Origin: Vandiemenella viatica
Lineage: Eukaryota; Arthropoda; Insecta; Orthoptera; Morabidae
DNA length: 64,000 nt
Assembly: GCA_031002005.1 (NCBI GenBank)
Contig: CM061914.1
Location: 191,226,685-191,290,684 of the forward strand
Direction: 5' to 3'
In this document: positions 32,725 to 44,149 of the stretch, one piece after another
How the letters are laid out: the number at the start of each line of letters is the position of its first letter
Position numbering within the stretch: position 1 is the first letter of the stretch
Made by a program: the position numbers and the translations under genes
Notes under the pieces: model-generated
Database searches by the model: none
Seen by the model: only the letters and a program-made list of their open reading frames with translations
What the model was told of the DNA's origin: nothing

Positions 32725-34845
32725 AGTATAATTTTTCCTAACCAAATGCACACTGGAGGTATTGTTACCGCATCCGAGCTAGGCTGACTCACTTTGCGGT
32801 AGGTTGTATCATCTATGCTCCCCCAATACGAGACATGATGTATTCGTTCATCTGTTAGTTTATCGAAACGCCATTTTAAAGGAGCAATAATTGTAGAGCC
32901 ATATATTGTCACCAAGGTGCCTAAACAAATCATGTCCCAATTTTAGTAAATACTTGCAGAGTTTCCGGCGTTGCCCGTATGATCGAGGTTGATTTGCACA
33001 CAGTAAATATTGAAGCTCATAAAAGAGGTCAGTTTTTTGCACTTGTGAATAAAATTCCATTTTTCTATACGTATTTAAACGGCTAACCCCCGGTGAAGCA
33101 GAAAAGATATGGGATTGGGGTTGATTTATTCCTGCAGGATTTTTAGGCATCCTATCAGGAACACGTGTACTAAGTTTCATCATAATAACCACAACAATTC
33201 GTGCAGCAATAGAAACAATGATTTTTTTTTTCCGGGAAATTAGTAAAAACAGAATCGATCAACAATAAATTAAAAAAAAAAAAAAAACACTATGTCGACA
33301 CTAAAGCCTTTAAACAGTTCAATTTCATGTTCAAGGACACCAGATCTGCACTACTTACTATTAACAGCGATTTTAATTCACTTCCAAGCATCAGAGGTTG
33401 TAGCTGCGCGGCCTCAGATAGTAAATTCAATAAACAAAGAAGATATCGAAAGATTTTTTCATTATATTATTAAAATTAGTATTTTTCACTCTACATAGTT
33501 TCCTCTTCGGATTCTATATAGCCATCCATGTATGAGGTTTAAAGACTAAAAACGAAAATTTAAGAAAGTAAAAGTTACATGTGATAATGTTGCAATTATT
33601 TTTTTACGATGTATGGCGTATGGATCGTATTTCATTTATTTTTGTTTCAGGCTGTACGTTCAGATCTTCATTTACCACTACAGCGATATGTTACGTTGGA
33701 GCATAAAATATACCAAACAATTGAATTGAGATTCTACTCTTTAAAACCAAATCTTCGCAGTAGTTTTTGAGTTTTTCTGTCACAAATATAAACGGTTTCG
33801 TTTTATAGATATAGATTTCTTAAAAATAACGTTAATTTGTTTGCTACTTAAGTGAAAAGTTTTTAATTTTTTATTAAATTGAAGGGAAACGTTTCCTTAG
33901 CACGGTGGAAAACCGTTGCTTGCGTAATATCTGCCACAACTAACGATTGCTAGCATTTGAAATGCGACTGTTCCCGATGCAATTGCGCATATAGTATTGT
34001 AATTGTGAGGAAAATGATCAAGCTAGCTCGTAATAGCAATTATTTCGACTTAAGGACAATATTCTCGGCGAATGTTAATGGACTGTACGGCCATAAGAGC
34101 TTGATTGCTCACTTAATTCCATAGCGTTACTCTGATATCGACTGCGACGTTCGTTGTCGACCCTCGAATCGATACGCGTTACTTTCGATTCCCTATTTAG
34201 ACTTTCTGTGACGCGCATAGCTTACAGCACTAATTCGATTGCGTGCTAATCGATTCCTGGCGCGCTATCCACTCGCGGGCTCGACGCCAAAAATACGTCA
34301 GACCTCTGTTTGCCTTTAACTGCGAGCCAGAGATAAGGCAACCATTTATCAGATCAAAGATTACGTACCTACCAAGCAGTCGGTGGGGAGTTATCGTTGA
34401 GTGAAAATATAGGGGTCGCAGGGTCAGAGATATTATTAGCTCTTTAAACAGCGCGCGTGCAGGCGTAGCTTGACAAAAGTTAACCAGCCTGTTAGTGTTC
34501 AGGGTACAGTGACTTCGAATTTCATTGTTTCGCACACGTCCACCCCGAATGTTCCTCTATGGTAGTGGGAGGCAAATGTTAGAAGTTAAACAGCCAATAT
34601 CACCATTAATGGAGTCGTAAAAATTTATAAGAGACATAGATATAATTTAATAAAGAAATGTTAAAATGATCAATACACCATACACATGATCGTGCAACTA
34701 ATACAGGGTTACTACAAAACAATCATTCACTGCCAAATACCGAATTATATATGAAAATAACCACAAAGTATCCCAGTTTTATGCCACTCTACAAATGTTC
34801 TCACGTGTGCCCCGTTGGTCACGCGATTCGCCGTGTTGGTGATGA
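32725..34845. other. Long stretch without a recognised gene
   Basis: AT-rich DNA with a poly-A run near 33271-33288. Bases 34140-34560 are less AT-rich and hold a 101-codon minus-strand frame with no known motif. No bounded mobile element was found. Confidence 0.35.
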
Positions 34846-34849
34846 TGAC

Positions 34850-35320
34850 CTCGCTGTGACAAGTAATGGCAAGAATGACATGAAAGGCAAGGCGTGACAA
34901 AGCGAAACACGGCGTTCAAAGGCGAGACATTAAGTGACAAGGCGTGACACGGTATGACACGGCATCACAGAGCAAAACAAGGAGTGATAAGGCGCGACAC
35001 GGTGTTACATGGCATAAAAAAGCGTGACAAGGTGTGACAAAGCGTGACAAGGTGTGACAAAGACGTTAAATGGCGTTTAAAGGTGTTACAAGGTGTGACA
35101 AGTGGTTACAAGGCGTAAAAAGGCATGTCACGAAATAACAATATGGGAGACGTTGTACAACGATTGACGTGGTGTGACACGACGTAAAAAGGAGTGACAA
35201 GGGGTGAAAATGAGTGACAACAAGTGACACCACGTGTCAAGATGTGACGCGGCGTGAGGGACTGTCACAAGGTGTGACGGAGGGTAACACAGCGTGACAA
35301 GGAATAAAAAAGGTGAGATG
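34850..35320 (+). repeat. 10-bp minisatellite, consensus ACAAGGCGTG
   Basis: About 45 units repeat with an almost exact 10-bp period from ~34885 to ~35310. Common variants are ACAAAGCGTG, ACACGGCATG and ACAAGGTGTG. Phase slips by single bases occur near 35070 and 35130. There are no stable spacers, so it is not a CRISPR array. Confidence 0.9.
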
Positions 35321-35324
35321 GGAG

Positions 35325-35875
35325 TTAAACGGTTAATGTGTCATTAATAACTGTTCTTTCAGCAATAGCTCGAAAAGGTAGGACTTTCGAACATATGTTA
35401 TCGTTGTTATGGTGTGAGCAATTCGCAAGTATTTTTGAGACGCCCTGCCAATATTTTTTATCCTCACGCGAAATAAGCTGAGCATAGCACAGATGACACA
35501 TAGTTATCATTGCGCGTGAAGTAACAGAATCTGCCGTACGTGTTCTGGTCGATCACAACGCCAGCTTCCTGTCTCTCTCGGGGTGTAACAGTGTCTTGCA
35601 GTGGGGCCTATTGCTATCAGTGTCACAGACATTGCTGACATGTGAGATCAAAGAGGACGGGTGGAAGCTACTGTTCTCTTCTCTCGTATTTCCTCGATAC
35701 TAGGGAGCGACTCGTATATTGTGTGGTCAGCAAGTGGATCCCTACATCCCGCCAGCTTTGTGCGATTTTTTCGGCCTCTGACGGCTGAAGCAGTAACCTT
35801 CCTGAATACCAAACTCACAGCTGACTTAACGATTCTGTCAAACTTGAGGAACGCCATCGACCGATTCCGATGACG
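35325..35875. other. No gene recognised
   Basis: Overlapping open frames at 35648-35873 on both strands lack motifs. Confidence 0.3.
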
Positions 35876-35879
35876 CCAC

Positions 35880-36370
35880 TAAAGGAAGTCTCCTGCTCCA
35901 ACAATACAATTCCAGGGGGAAAAGGAACAGCTTCCCTCTCAAGTAAGAGCCAAATAATAATAAAAAAAACTTCCGACACAAGTTATTTTTAAATATTCTT
36001 CTTCTTTACTTTCGTTTCACCCTCTTCTTTCGGGTGCGATGAATCAGTCACTTCTTAGCATATTGTTCCTTCCTTCGCGTCCAGTATTTCTTCATTCTGT
36101 CTGACAATCTTCTTCCCTCCTCTTCCGAGATGATGGGATTCGACTTTATTTTTGATTTGTCTTTGAACATTATCTTTTCATCTTTAAATTTTATCTGTGC
36201 TGTTCTAGGTAGTAATAACTTTTCGGTTAATTTTAATTCTCTTAGCGTCAATAGAGGAAGTCTCCTGCAATGGCGGTACAATTCTAGGAAAAAAACTCTC
36301 CTCTCTATCAAATAAGAGTCAAAAAAATAAAAACTTGAGAAAAGAAAATTTCGACACAAGCTATTTTTAA
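35880..36370 (+). repeat. Direct duplication of ~115 bp, 369 bp apart
   Basis: 35880-35993 and 36249-36370 share GAGGAAGTCTCCTGC-type starts, a middle ACAATTC.AGG and a CGACACAAG.TATTTTTAA end. The intervening minus-strand frame (36048-36359) ends SEEEGRRLSDRMKKYWTRRK, a basic coiled-looking tail of unknown origin. Confidence 0.6.
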
Positions 36371-36841
36371 GTAAAAATTCATTATACGTTTTTGGAAACT
36401 TTATTTTAAATTGTAAAAATGAATTTAATAGATTCTCAAAATTAATGCGTTTTAGAAGATATTTTGAGGTTTTTGGAAAAAAATTTGTTTACAATATATT
36501 CATTATCTGATTGATGAAACTCTACTTCAAATGATGCATATTATTTTTTGGTCAGCAACCATTCTCTCGTGAAGTTTGAAATTAGTCAAAATCACTCTTT
36601 TAGATATTTTACGAAAACAAAAGTTTCAGAAAGATCTCTGTAGTTTTATTGTAAACTTTGTCAAACTACAAGCCACTATAAATTCTTAAAGAAATTTTGG
36701 ATGTGTACTTTCGAAAATGAATTTGTTTTTGTTGTTGTTGAGATTTAAGGGCCCGTCGATAGCGAGGTTATTAGTGCCATATCAGAATTAAGGGGGCGGA
36801 ATGTTGATTGTAATGAAATACCTAAACTAACTATTACTACT

Positions 36842-37020
36842 ATTACAATTACTCCGCGATTCACTAAAAGTGTTTGGCGGAGGGTGCATTGCACCTATCA
36901 GGAAAGGTAATGGTTTGGAAGGGATATACGGGATATGGCAGGTGGCGCCCATGGGCTATTGTGAGGAACCATCCCAGCATTCGCCTGGAGCGATCTAGGG
37001 AAACCATGGAAAACCCAGAT
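36842..37020 (-). mobile_element. SINE3 copy (SINE1 core with a LINE-A-like tail)
   Basis: It begins TTACTCCGCGATTCACTAAA and GTGTTTGGCGGAGGGTGCAT, continues CCATGGGCTATTGTGAGGAA, and reaches the core CATCCCAGCATTCGCCTGGA and CCATGGAAAACCCAGATC. It closely matches 4446-4650. SINE2-like sequence follows. Confidence 0.7.
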
Positions 37021-37240
37021 CAGGAACTAATCCTATGCACAAACCGAAGATTTGTTGGATCCTCCAATAGGAGGCATACTAAGCCATTGTGTCAGAGGTA
37101 GGACGGCCAGTTCCTTTCCTCTGGGACCTACAGTTTAACGTGGAATCCGAACCACGGAGCGTCCTGGCATAGCTCATATGATCAAACACAACTCTTATAA
37201 ATTCCTGCACTCACCGGGAATTGAACCCATGTCAGGACTC
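37021..37240 (-). mobile_element. SINE2-like fragment joined to SINE3
   Basis: GGGACCTACAGTTTAACGTG and GAATCCGAACCACGGAGCGT match the SINE2 body at 13.4 and 26.8 kb. GGGAATTGAACCC is a reverse B-box-like site. Either two adjacent insertions or a composite SINE. Confidence 0.55.
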
Positions 37241-37280
37241 CGAACTTTTTATAGTAAGCTCTCTTATGAGGAACTTAATA

Positions 37281-38169
37281 CTGGGTGAGTCAAAAAGAAC
37301 TTTTTGGAATGGTATAGAAATTTGTTGAGATAACTTCCAGAATCGGTAGGGGCATCATTTTGTAGCAAACAACCTCAAGTTTCACATAAACTGTCAAGCG
37401 CCATTTTTGTTCGATGTGACTACCATTTGTCATGAGGCAAACATCCCACCGGTAATCACTTTCTCCCCACTCCCGTTGCAGCAAATCGTGTGTAACTTGT
37501 GCAACGCCGGCGTAGATTCGATTTTTCAGGTCGGCCATATTGTTTTGTGGGGGAGGAACATACACACGATCTTTAATGAATCCCCAGAGAAAGAAATCCA
37601 GGGGTGTCAAGTCTGGGGAGCGAGGTGGCCATGTGATTGTCCAATCCACCGACCTGGGAAGCGATTATCGAGGAAACCTCGAACTTCCGCGAGGAAATGA
37701 GGTGGAGCACCGTCTTGCTGGTAGTAAACCATCCCATCTCGGCCATCTTCATCGATCTGTGTAATTAAAGAGTTTTCGAGCATATCAAGATACACTGACA
37801 GTTTTCTCCACTTGGTGATATAGCATCATGTCGCAATGAACAACTCCTATCAACAAAGTTCTTGTGCCAAGAGTAAATTGTAGTCCTGCTTGGAGGTTGT
37901 TTAGCGTATTCGGTGCGGAATTTATGCAGAACAGTTGTAGCAGAGTTCGTTTCATGGAACCAAAACACACAGCGAGCACGCTCCGCACCAGTGGAAGCAG
38001 CCATTTTAACTGAGCAGTACGCTGGCGCTCCTAGTGGCGGAATAGTGTACTGATGCACTACATGCATCAAACTTCAGGTTGTTTGCTACAAAGTGTTACA
38101 TCTACCGATCCTGTAAGTTAACTCAACAAATGTTTGTATTATTTGCAAAATCCTTTTTGACTCACCCTG
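37281..38169 (-). mobile_element. rosa-type (DD41D) mariner element, deleted copy with long terminal repeats
   Basis: The terminal repeats extend about 100 bp, beginning CTGGGTGAGTCAAAAAG and the complement of CAGGGTGAGTCAAAAAG. The minus strand encodes the N-terminal helix-turn-helix (FRTEYAKQPPSRTTIYSWHK). After a deletion and frame change come MVYYQQDGAPPHF and, after another frame change, WPPRSPDLTPLDFFLWGFIK. Family consensus spacing between the last two Asp is 41. The segment with the first catalytic Asp is missing. TA lies just before the left end (37279-37280); the right flank is less clear. Confidence 0.8.
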
Positions 38170-38530
38170 CATTACAAAAAATGGGTGAAATGAAACGAAA
38201 ATTCAAGATAAGCTTAAAGAAACTAATACTACACTTCATCCCATTTTAGTTAAGGTTAACGTCTGATAGCCGGTACCGTTACAAACGTACAGGCAATAGG
38301 GAACAAGTTCATACTGAAATGTGTGCTTGAAATGGACTTTGCGGACCAGTGTTACCACCTTACAGAATCAAATGTCGCTAGATCTGATCTAAAAACTCAA
38401 TTGATTACTGGATATTTAGAACAAAAAGATTCGCCACAAGACGCTAAATAGAATGTAGGAAAATGGTAAAGAAAGAAATATAAAAATATTTTAAAAGTTG
38501 TATTTTCATTGAATTCAACATAACATTGTA

Positions 38531-38960
38531 TTAAAAGTCAACATCAAATTCTTTAACCGGTATTTCTTCTTCATCACTTTGGTCTATCGTTGGAGTTGCA
38601 GAACTTGCAGATGTGGAAGGATGAGTTGAATCGTCGGTCTTAGTTTTAAGAGAGTATTTATCATCTTTACCAATCACATCAGCAGGAAGCTCGTAACTGT
38701 AGCAATTTTTTTCACAATTTTTAACTGATTCTTTATAAAAGAAATGCATTAAGAGTATTTGCAGCCATCCCATTCCTCAGTTTGTTTTTAAAAATGTTAA
38801 TTGTACTGAAAATCCTCTCTGCTCCGACATTCGAGTGACGAAGTGTTAAGGCGGGTATGGCTAAGTCAGATAACTACAGAAAGGTATTTATTTATTTCAG
38901 CAGCATTCTTGTATTTTCGAACTTCAGCCCAAAATTCGATGACGTTGACTGTAGCGTTCC
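38531..38960 (-). pseudogene. hAT transposase C-terminal (dimerisation) domain fragment
   Basis: The minus strand from ~38870 reads SDLAIPALTLRHSNVGAERI, then FSTINIFKNKLRNGMAANTL. This is the hAT C-terminal signature: a P-x-S-N-x-x-x-E-R-x-F-S block followed by K-x-R-N. After a frame change at ~38745 it continues YKESVKNCEKNCYSYELPAD with an acidic end EEEIPVKEFDVDF. The upstream DDE core is not recognisable in the window. The domain mediates transposase oligomerisation. This fragment has no visible terminal repeats. Confidence 0.8.
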
Positions 38961-38984
38961 ATTGAACATAATTAATACCACGAC

Positions 38985-39183
38985 TTTTTTTTTTTACTTA
39001 TTGCTTTACGCCTCGTCGAGGCGCGATGGGACTGGGGACAAGGAACGGGAAGGTATTCGGCAATGGCCTTTTTTGAAGGGAGCATCCCGGCATTCACCTG
39101 GAGTGATTTGGAGATACCATGGGAAACCCAAATCTGGATGCCCGGACGGGGAATCGAACCAACGTCTTCCCGAAAATACCACA
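38985..39183 (-). mobile_element. SINE1 copy, head truncated
   Basis: The tail GCTTTACGCCTCGTCGAGGC and core GGAAACCCAAATCTGGATGC are clear. Similarity ends at CGTCTTCCCGAAAATACC, before the A box. Confidence 0.88.
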
Positions 39184-39394
39184 TAATTGCTATAGAAGTT
39201 TGTCTATTTTTTTTTATTTTTTTTATTTTTTTTATTTATTTTTTGTCATCAAATCCGAGTTCTGAGGTAAGATCTACTATTTTGTTGTCTTTGACCTGGG
39301 GAAGAGTATTTTCCACACTAAAAAGACACATTTTCTCTCAAGTACTAATGTAGTTGAAAGGAAACGAATATATTTTTTGAAACTCTAAAAGGTT

Positions 39395-39895
39395 GATTAT
39401 CTCTTCTTCTTCTTCTGGTCCCTATCCGTTCCGGATGTCGGCAGCCATCTTGGCTCTCTTGTCTCTGCTGGTTGATACTCGGATTAACTCCGTGGTTGTT
39501 TTGCAGGTCCATTTTCTCAGATTTCTCAACCAAGAAATTCTTCTTCTACCAAAACTTGATATTTTCCCCTGGAGAACAGACTGCAGGAGTTCATAACGGT
39601 TACTATTCCTCATGATGTGGCCAAGGTACTGAAGCTTCCGTGTTTTCACAGTGATCAATATTTCCATATCTTTTTTCATTTTGCGGAGCACTTCAGCATT
39701 TGTGGTGTGGTCTGTCCATGGTATTGTCGACATTCTTCTATACAGCCACATTTCAAAAGCTTCTAAACTTTTACTGATAGTTTCTGTTAATGTCCACGTT
39801 GCAGCGCCATACAGCAGGACAGAGAACACATAGCAGCGCAGGAGTCTCATCTTCGTGGTAATTAAACTACGACTTTTGAAAAGCTTATTCATTTA
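39395..39895 (-). pseudogene. LINE-C type RT C-terminal fragment
   Basis: The minus strand (39892-39422) reads LLRCYVFSVLLYGAATWTLT, EAFEMWLYRRMSTIPWTDH, TRKLQYLGHIMRNSNRYELL and GRRRISWLRNLRKW. These are the YGAATWTL, E-M-W-x-x-R-R-M, L-G-H-I-M-R and R-x-x-x-W-L-x-N-L-x-x-W blocks of this LINE group's C-terminus. It complements the catalytic part seen at 32.2-32.7 kb but is a separate insertion. No frameshift was noted within this piece. Confidence 0.88.
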
Positions 39896-40099
39896 TTGAA
39901 AGTAGCCCTGGATTTAAATCACCAAATATTTTTTTAGCGATAACATATTTAAGAATATCGCTGTCGAACTTAAAAATTCACTAAATCTAGCGACAAAATC
40001 GGTAAGGTGGAAGCATTGTTGCGGACACGTCAAGTTTCGCTGTTGCATCTGATCATTCGGCATAATTCGCACTATCCCAAGCGGCCGTGACGTCATTCG

Positions 40100-40330
40100 A
40101 AGGCGGGGCTGGTGGGCTATTTATAACGAATCACGCGCGCTGCCCTTCTTTTTTTTGGTGCGTTGTGATGGATGTTGTTTCCCCTGGCGTGCCGCTCATT
40201 AATTACAAATGGCGCCAGTCGCCTGCTGGCAGGTGTCACGCGCCTACACACCTGCCCGCTGGGCTGTCTATCCCGCAGGGGAGACGTCAACAGTCCAGTA
40301 GGGTCCTGTCGAGTCTGCCAGCCCGACAAC
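40100..40330. other. CpG-rich patch
   Basis: Bases ~40110-40330 are CpG- and GC-rich within AT-rich DNA. No frame with a known motif crosses it. Confidence 0.3.
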
Positions 40331-40339
40331 ACACAGTGA

Positions 40340-40605
40340 ATGCTACATACAACGCAAGTTCACTTTTCCACAAAGTCCCCAAGAGACTGTAAACATTTCT
40401 CGGAACGGTCAACCAACTTTTCGATTCCGGATGCGTAGAAATCACCTCCAGAGCTATGTAACCACCTGGAGACAGCTGCATAATTACTGCTTTCACCTTC
40501 TCATCATTTCGGAATCGTCGTCCAGCGAGATCCTTTTCCAGTTTTCCGAACATAATTGCACGATAACGCAACACCTGACACGGTCCGCCAAACGTCCGAA
40601 CCAAT
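40340..40605 (-). pseudogene. mariner transposase C-terminal relic
   Basis: The minus-strand frame holds FGKLEKDLAGRRFRNDEKVK. This matches the better kept relic at 43.43-43.71 kb (FGKLKKDLGGRRLRNDEEVK) and the general mariner pattern after the third Asp. The preceding catalytic block is degraded. Both belong to the same mariner subfamily. Confidence 0.65.
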
Positions 40606-40639
40606 GGTCTCGAATCTACCGATTTTTCGGTATTTTGTA

Positions 40640-41780
40640 ACAGCTCTCAAACCAAAAATTAAATGGAATTGTATTTTATGAAGTATTTGTAGTGAGCTAA
40701 AGTTTGCTTGAATATGATCTTGTATGTTTGTTTTGCATATTCCTGTAACTCAATGTAAATAGTCATTGATTTATGAAAAGAAATTTTTTAAATGCCATTT
40801 AACATGTTTAAGAACAGAATTGTGCAAGAGAATTGCTTAAATGTTGTTAATTCCAAGTATTAATGGAGGTTACGTTGTCTAAAGGACAATTTACTACAGT
40901 TTAAAATGATTTCTGTGAATAGTTTCGTGTTAAAGTATCTTTGATTTTCATTTCTGACCATTTTGTATCGATTGTAAATGATTATGTATTAATGTTGATT
41001 GTTTTTAATATCTTTCAATTGTTTAAGTAATTGTTAATGTTCGAGAAATCAGCAGAAGGAAAGTAGTAGTTTATACAGATTCACTTTTCGACTGTCAAGG
41101 ACTGCGTTAGTAGTAATGTATGCAATCTCTGGATTGTAGTAATACATATAACCTGTATCGTTGACAGCGTGTTTGAGAATAAAACACGTCTAAACTGAAA
41201 TACATTATGGAGTACTTAATTACCTTATTAATTAAACCACCAAGAATCAGGCAATTTCTACGATGTTTGGATCTGTCCTATTGAAATACCGAAATGTAAC
41301 AATTTTTCCACGATTTTACATTTTCAAGTTAGCAACCCTTTTTCGTTTATGTTTTACAGGGAGTTCATCGATCGGTTATATGATAAGTACCTGTTGCATA
41401 ATGTTCCCTATATCGTTTTGGGAATGCCCTTATACCCTACATTCTTGACATTTTTAGGTGTTTCCCGAGCTAATTCGCTTGTCTATAAAAACTAGAATTG
41501 GTATTTTATTTCTTCATTGGTTTTCATCACTTGGAAGAGAAACTTTCTCCTAGTTACTAAGTAAAAATATGGTCAAACGAAGAACCGACTACAAGCGTGA
41601 GTGTAAAAAGGAAAAAATCTACAATTTTATAAAAAAAATGTGAAGAAGAGTTTTCAGGTTTGCTACAAAAATCTTGACTTCAATCTATATATTAATACGC
41701 TAAGCGAAAACTTATGTTACATTTTTAAGAATATTGCGCGCACGGAGAAGTGTGACATTTGGCATAGTTAAAAATTATAT
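40640..41780. other. AT-rich sequence, nothing recognised
   Basis: No coding support and no bounded element. Confidence 0.4.
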
Positions 41781-41784
41781 AGAG

Positions 41785-42095
41785 AAGAAGTGAAGGAAGC
41801 TAAAATCTATATATAATATGCGTTACAAATACCTTAAATTAAGGAAAATAAAACGCTTGCTCGCCTACGTAGTTCGCTCAGATGGCTGGTAGATGGCGCA
41901 GCTAGCGGCCTTACTTTGTCTTCTTTGGTGAAACAAAACAGTCGAAATTAATCTCTGAACTTACATAGAAGCAAGAAGCAACATTTCGAGGGCTGGTAGA
42001 TAGCGAAGCTAGCGGCCAGAATATTGGGCGAACGGTGGAACTTAAAGAAATACAGAAAGCTAAAATTGTATATAATATATTTTACAAACCTTGGA
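41785..42095 (+). repeat. Short direct repeats in A-B-B-A order
   Basis: A block around AAGCTAAAAT..ATATAATAT recurs at ~41795 and ~42055. A block GGCTGGTAGATGGCGCAGCT then AGCGGCC recurs at ~41884 and ~41990. All are in the same orientation. Confidence 0.5.
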
Positions 42096-42099
42096 ATCG

Positions 42100-43375
42100 A
42101 TATAAGCAGTCAGAGATAATCGATTGCTTCAGTTGTAAACAAATGCGCAGTTTGTCTCTGGTTTGCGACATGGGCTGCGCAGAACGAATTTCCCGTAAAG
42201 TTTTTACTCTTGGTCCAGGCCGAATTTTAACCTAACCATGATCACTATGACAAAACTAACCTATTTAGATTGATATGATCCCTGTACCGATAATTTTTAT
42301 GTCATTTTTACAGTGCTGCTAACATTTCGCGGTTGCGGAGCATCCCATATTTCGGCATTTTTAATTTAATTCGTGGCAACTTTTCCGGAAAAGGAGAGTG
42401 CTAAACGTGAAGAGGACACTATAAGGAAGCCGATCAGTTACAGTTTTTCACTGGTGGAGAATGTCCCACCCCACCCAAAAATATAATAAGCATAGTTAAT
42501 ACATGTTGCAAATAGATTATTAAAATAAAAAATTAATTTGCGAACGTGTGTGTGCGCGTGAAATTGGATCGGAGCCAACGTTCTTACGTGAATTCCCCGC
42601 ATTGAGACACTTTGTGGTCTTTGGTAAAACGAGACTCGGATAAAGTAGGGATTCATATTAGAAGTTATGAAAGGAATACTTTGAGAAGGAATGTAGCGAT
42701 TCTGCCAGATACTATATGGTCATTTGATTATTTAAAATGTTAAACTTTGGTTAAGTGCCTTTTGATTTTTTAATTTCAGTAATTTCATTAGAGAGAGAGA
42801 GAGAGAGAGAGACAAGAAATAAGGAATACTTATTTGCGTGAAATTCAAAATGATAATAGACCAAATTTAAATAGCGAACACACAAAATGACGAAATTATT
42901 TTGATCGATACATTTAAATGCGCATGGTTCATAAAGCTAAAGCAGTTTTCCTGCCTAAATGAACCATCGATAAATACATTTCATCATTTGCTATGGTTAG
43001 ATTAGAAACTAAAATTTAGCATACAGTCACGCGTGGAGTGCATCGTTTTAATTTTATAGGTAATGCAGAGAATTACTAGATTATTACTCTTTCATGTAAG
43101 AAACTAAACAACTTAATGAATTAAGGTCGAATTTCGATCGCTGGGCGATCACTAGTTTATATTAAAAGAAGATAAAAAATTACATCAATATGAAGCCCAT
43201 CTTTGAATGCAAGTTGAAACAAAAATTTTCTCTCCAACTTTTTGTGACAATTTGTAGTCCAGTTGCGGCAGACGATTGCCATCAATTTGCTGCTCAGTTC
43301 GATGGCAAACTAGTGGCAAGTCTTGGTAGTCAAGTTGATGCCAAACGGATAGAAATTTTTGGACAGTAAATCTTG
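42100..43375. other. AT-rich sequence with a (GA)n tract
   Basis: A (GA)n run lies at ~42791-42812. No gene recognised; frames here lack motifs. Confidence 0.4.
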
Positions 43376-43424
43376 CACAGCAAATTGAGTTTTTATTTTT
43401 TTCACATACCGATTTTTGCGTACA

Positions 43425-43790
43425 AATGTACCGATATTGGTGGGCAGCTCTGCCGATTTCGCATTTTGACGTTGGAAAACACTGGTCCGAATTGTTGCAG
43501 CGATTCAAGTGTGAGGTGTGGCGACATCCTCCATACAGTCCAGACTCAGCGCCATGCGATTATCACGTGTTCGGTAAGCTGAAAAAGGATCTCGGTGGAC
43601 GACGACTCAGAAACGATGAGGAGGTGAAAGCAGCTGTCTACAGGTGGTTGCATAGGGCTGGAGGTGATTTCTACGCATCAGGAATCGAAAAGTTGGTTGG
43701 TCGTTCCTAGAAATGTTAACAGTCTCTTGGGTGTTATGTTGAAAAGTGGACTTACATTGTATGTTGTCACAGCCGTTTTGCCTATGTGTA
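43425..43790 (+). pseudogene. mariner transposase C-terminal relic
   Basis: It encodes RHPPYSPDSAPCDYHVFGKL, where the Asp of APCD is the third catalytic residue, then KKDLGGRRLRNDEEVKAAVY and FYASGIEKLVGR. The segment with the first two Asp residues and the N-terminal helix-turn-helix is missing or unrecognisable. After the stop at ~43710 the family's last residues persist in another frame. A relic of the same subfamily lies at 40.34-40.61 kb (-). Confidence 0.8.
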
Positions 43791-43959
43791 GGTGGTTTCA
43801 TAAATGGCCATAACTTCGAAGTGTAACTTACTTCTCGATTCATCTTCGTAATTTAAAAAACAATCGGTAGGGGGCGATATTATCACAACGAATGTCAGTA
43901 CTTAATGGGAAAACTTTGTAATAAGAAGCCAAATCAACTGTGGGTGTCTTGTCGGAGAT

Positions 43960-44148
43960 GACGGTTAGCGACTGAAGACAGCGTCGGTGTTCGCCGCGTA
44001 CAGGTGGGGTGGTAATAGCGCTGCTGGCCGAGCCTCTTTCCGGATATTGCGCGCGGCACATAATTGATATTGCACCGCAGGCCGGGCCCCGCTCTGGAAT
44101 GCCACTCCCAGCACAGGGCGGCCAACCTGACGGCTATAAACCGTGTGC
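43960..44148. other. GC- and CpG-rich patch
   Basis: About 190 bases are markedly GC-rich, with frames lacking motifs. It immediately precedes the tandem repeat. Confidence 0.3.
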
Positions 44149-44149
44149 G

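Noticed and set aside
34850..35320. CRISPR-like array
   Set aside because: Units are 10 bp, directly adjacent and without spacers; it is a eukaryotic minisatellite.
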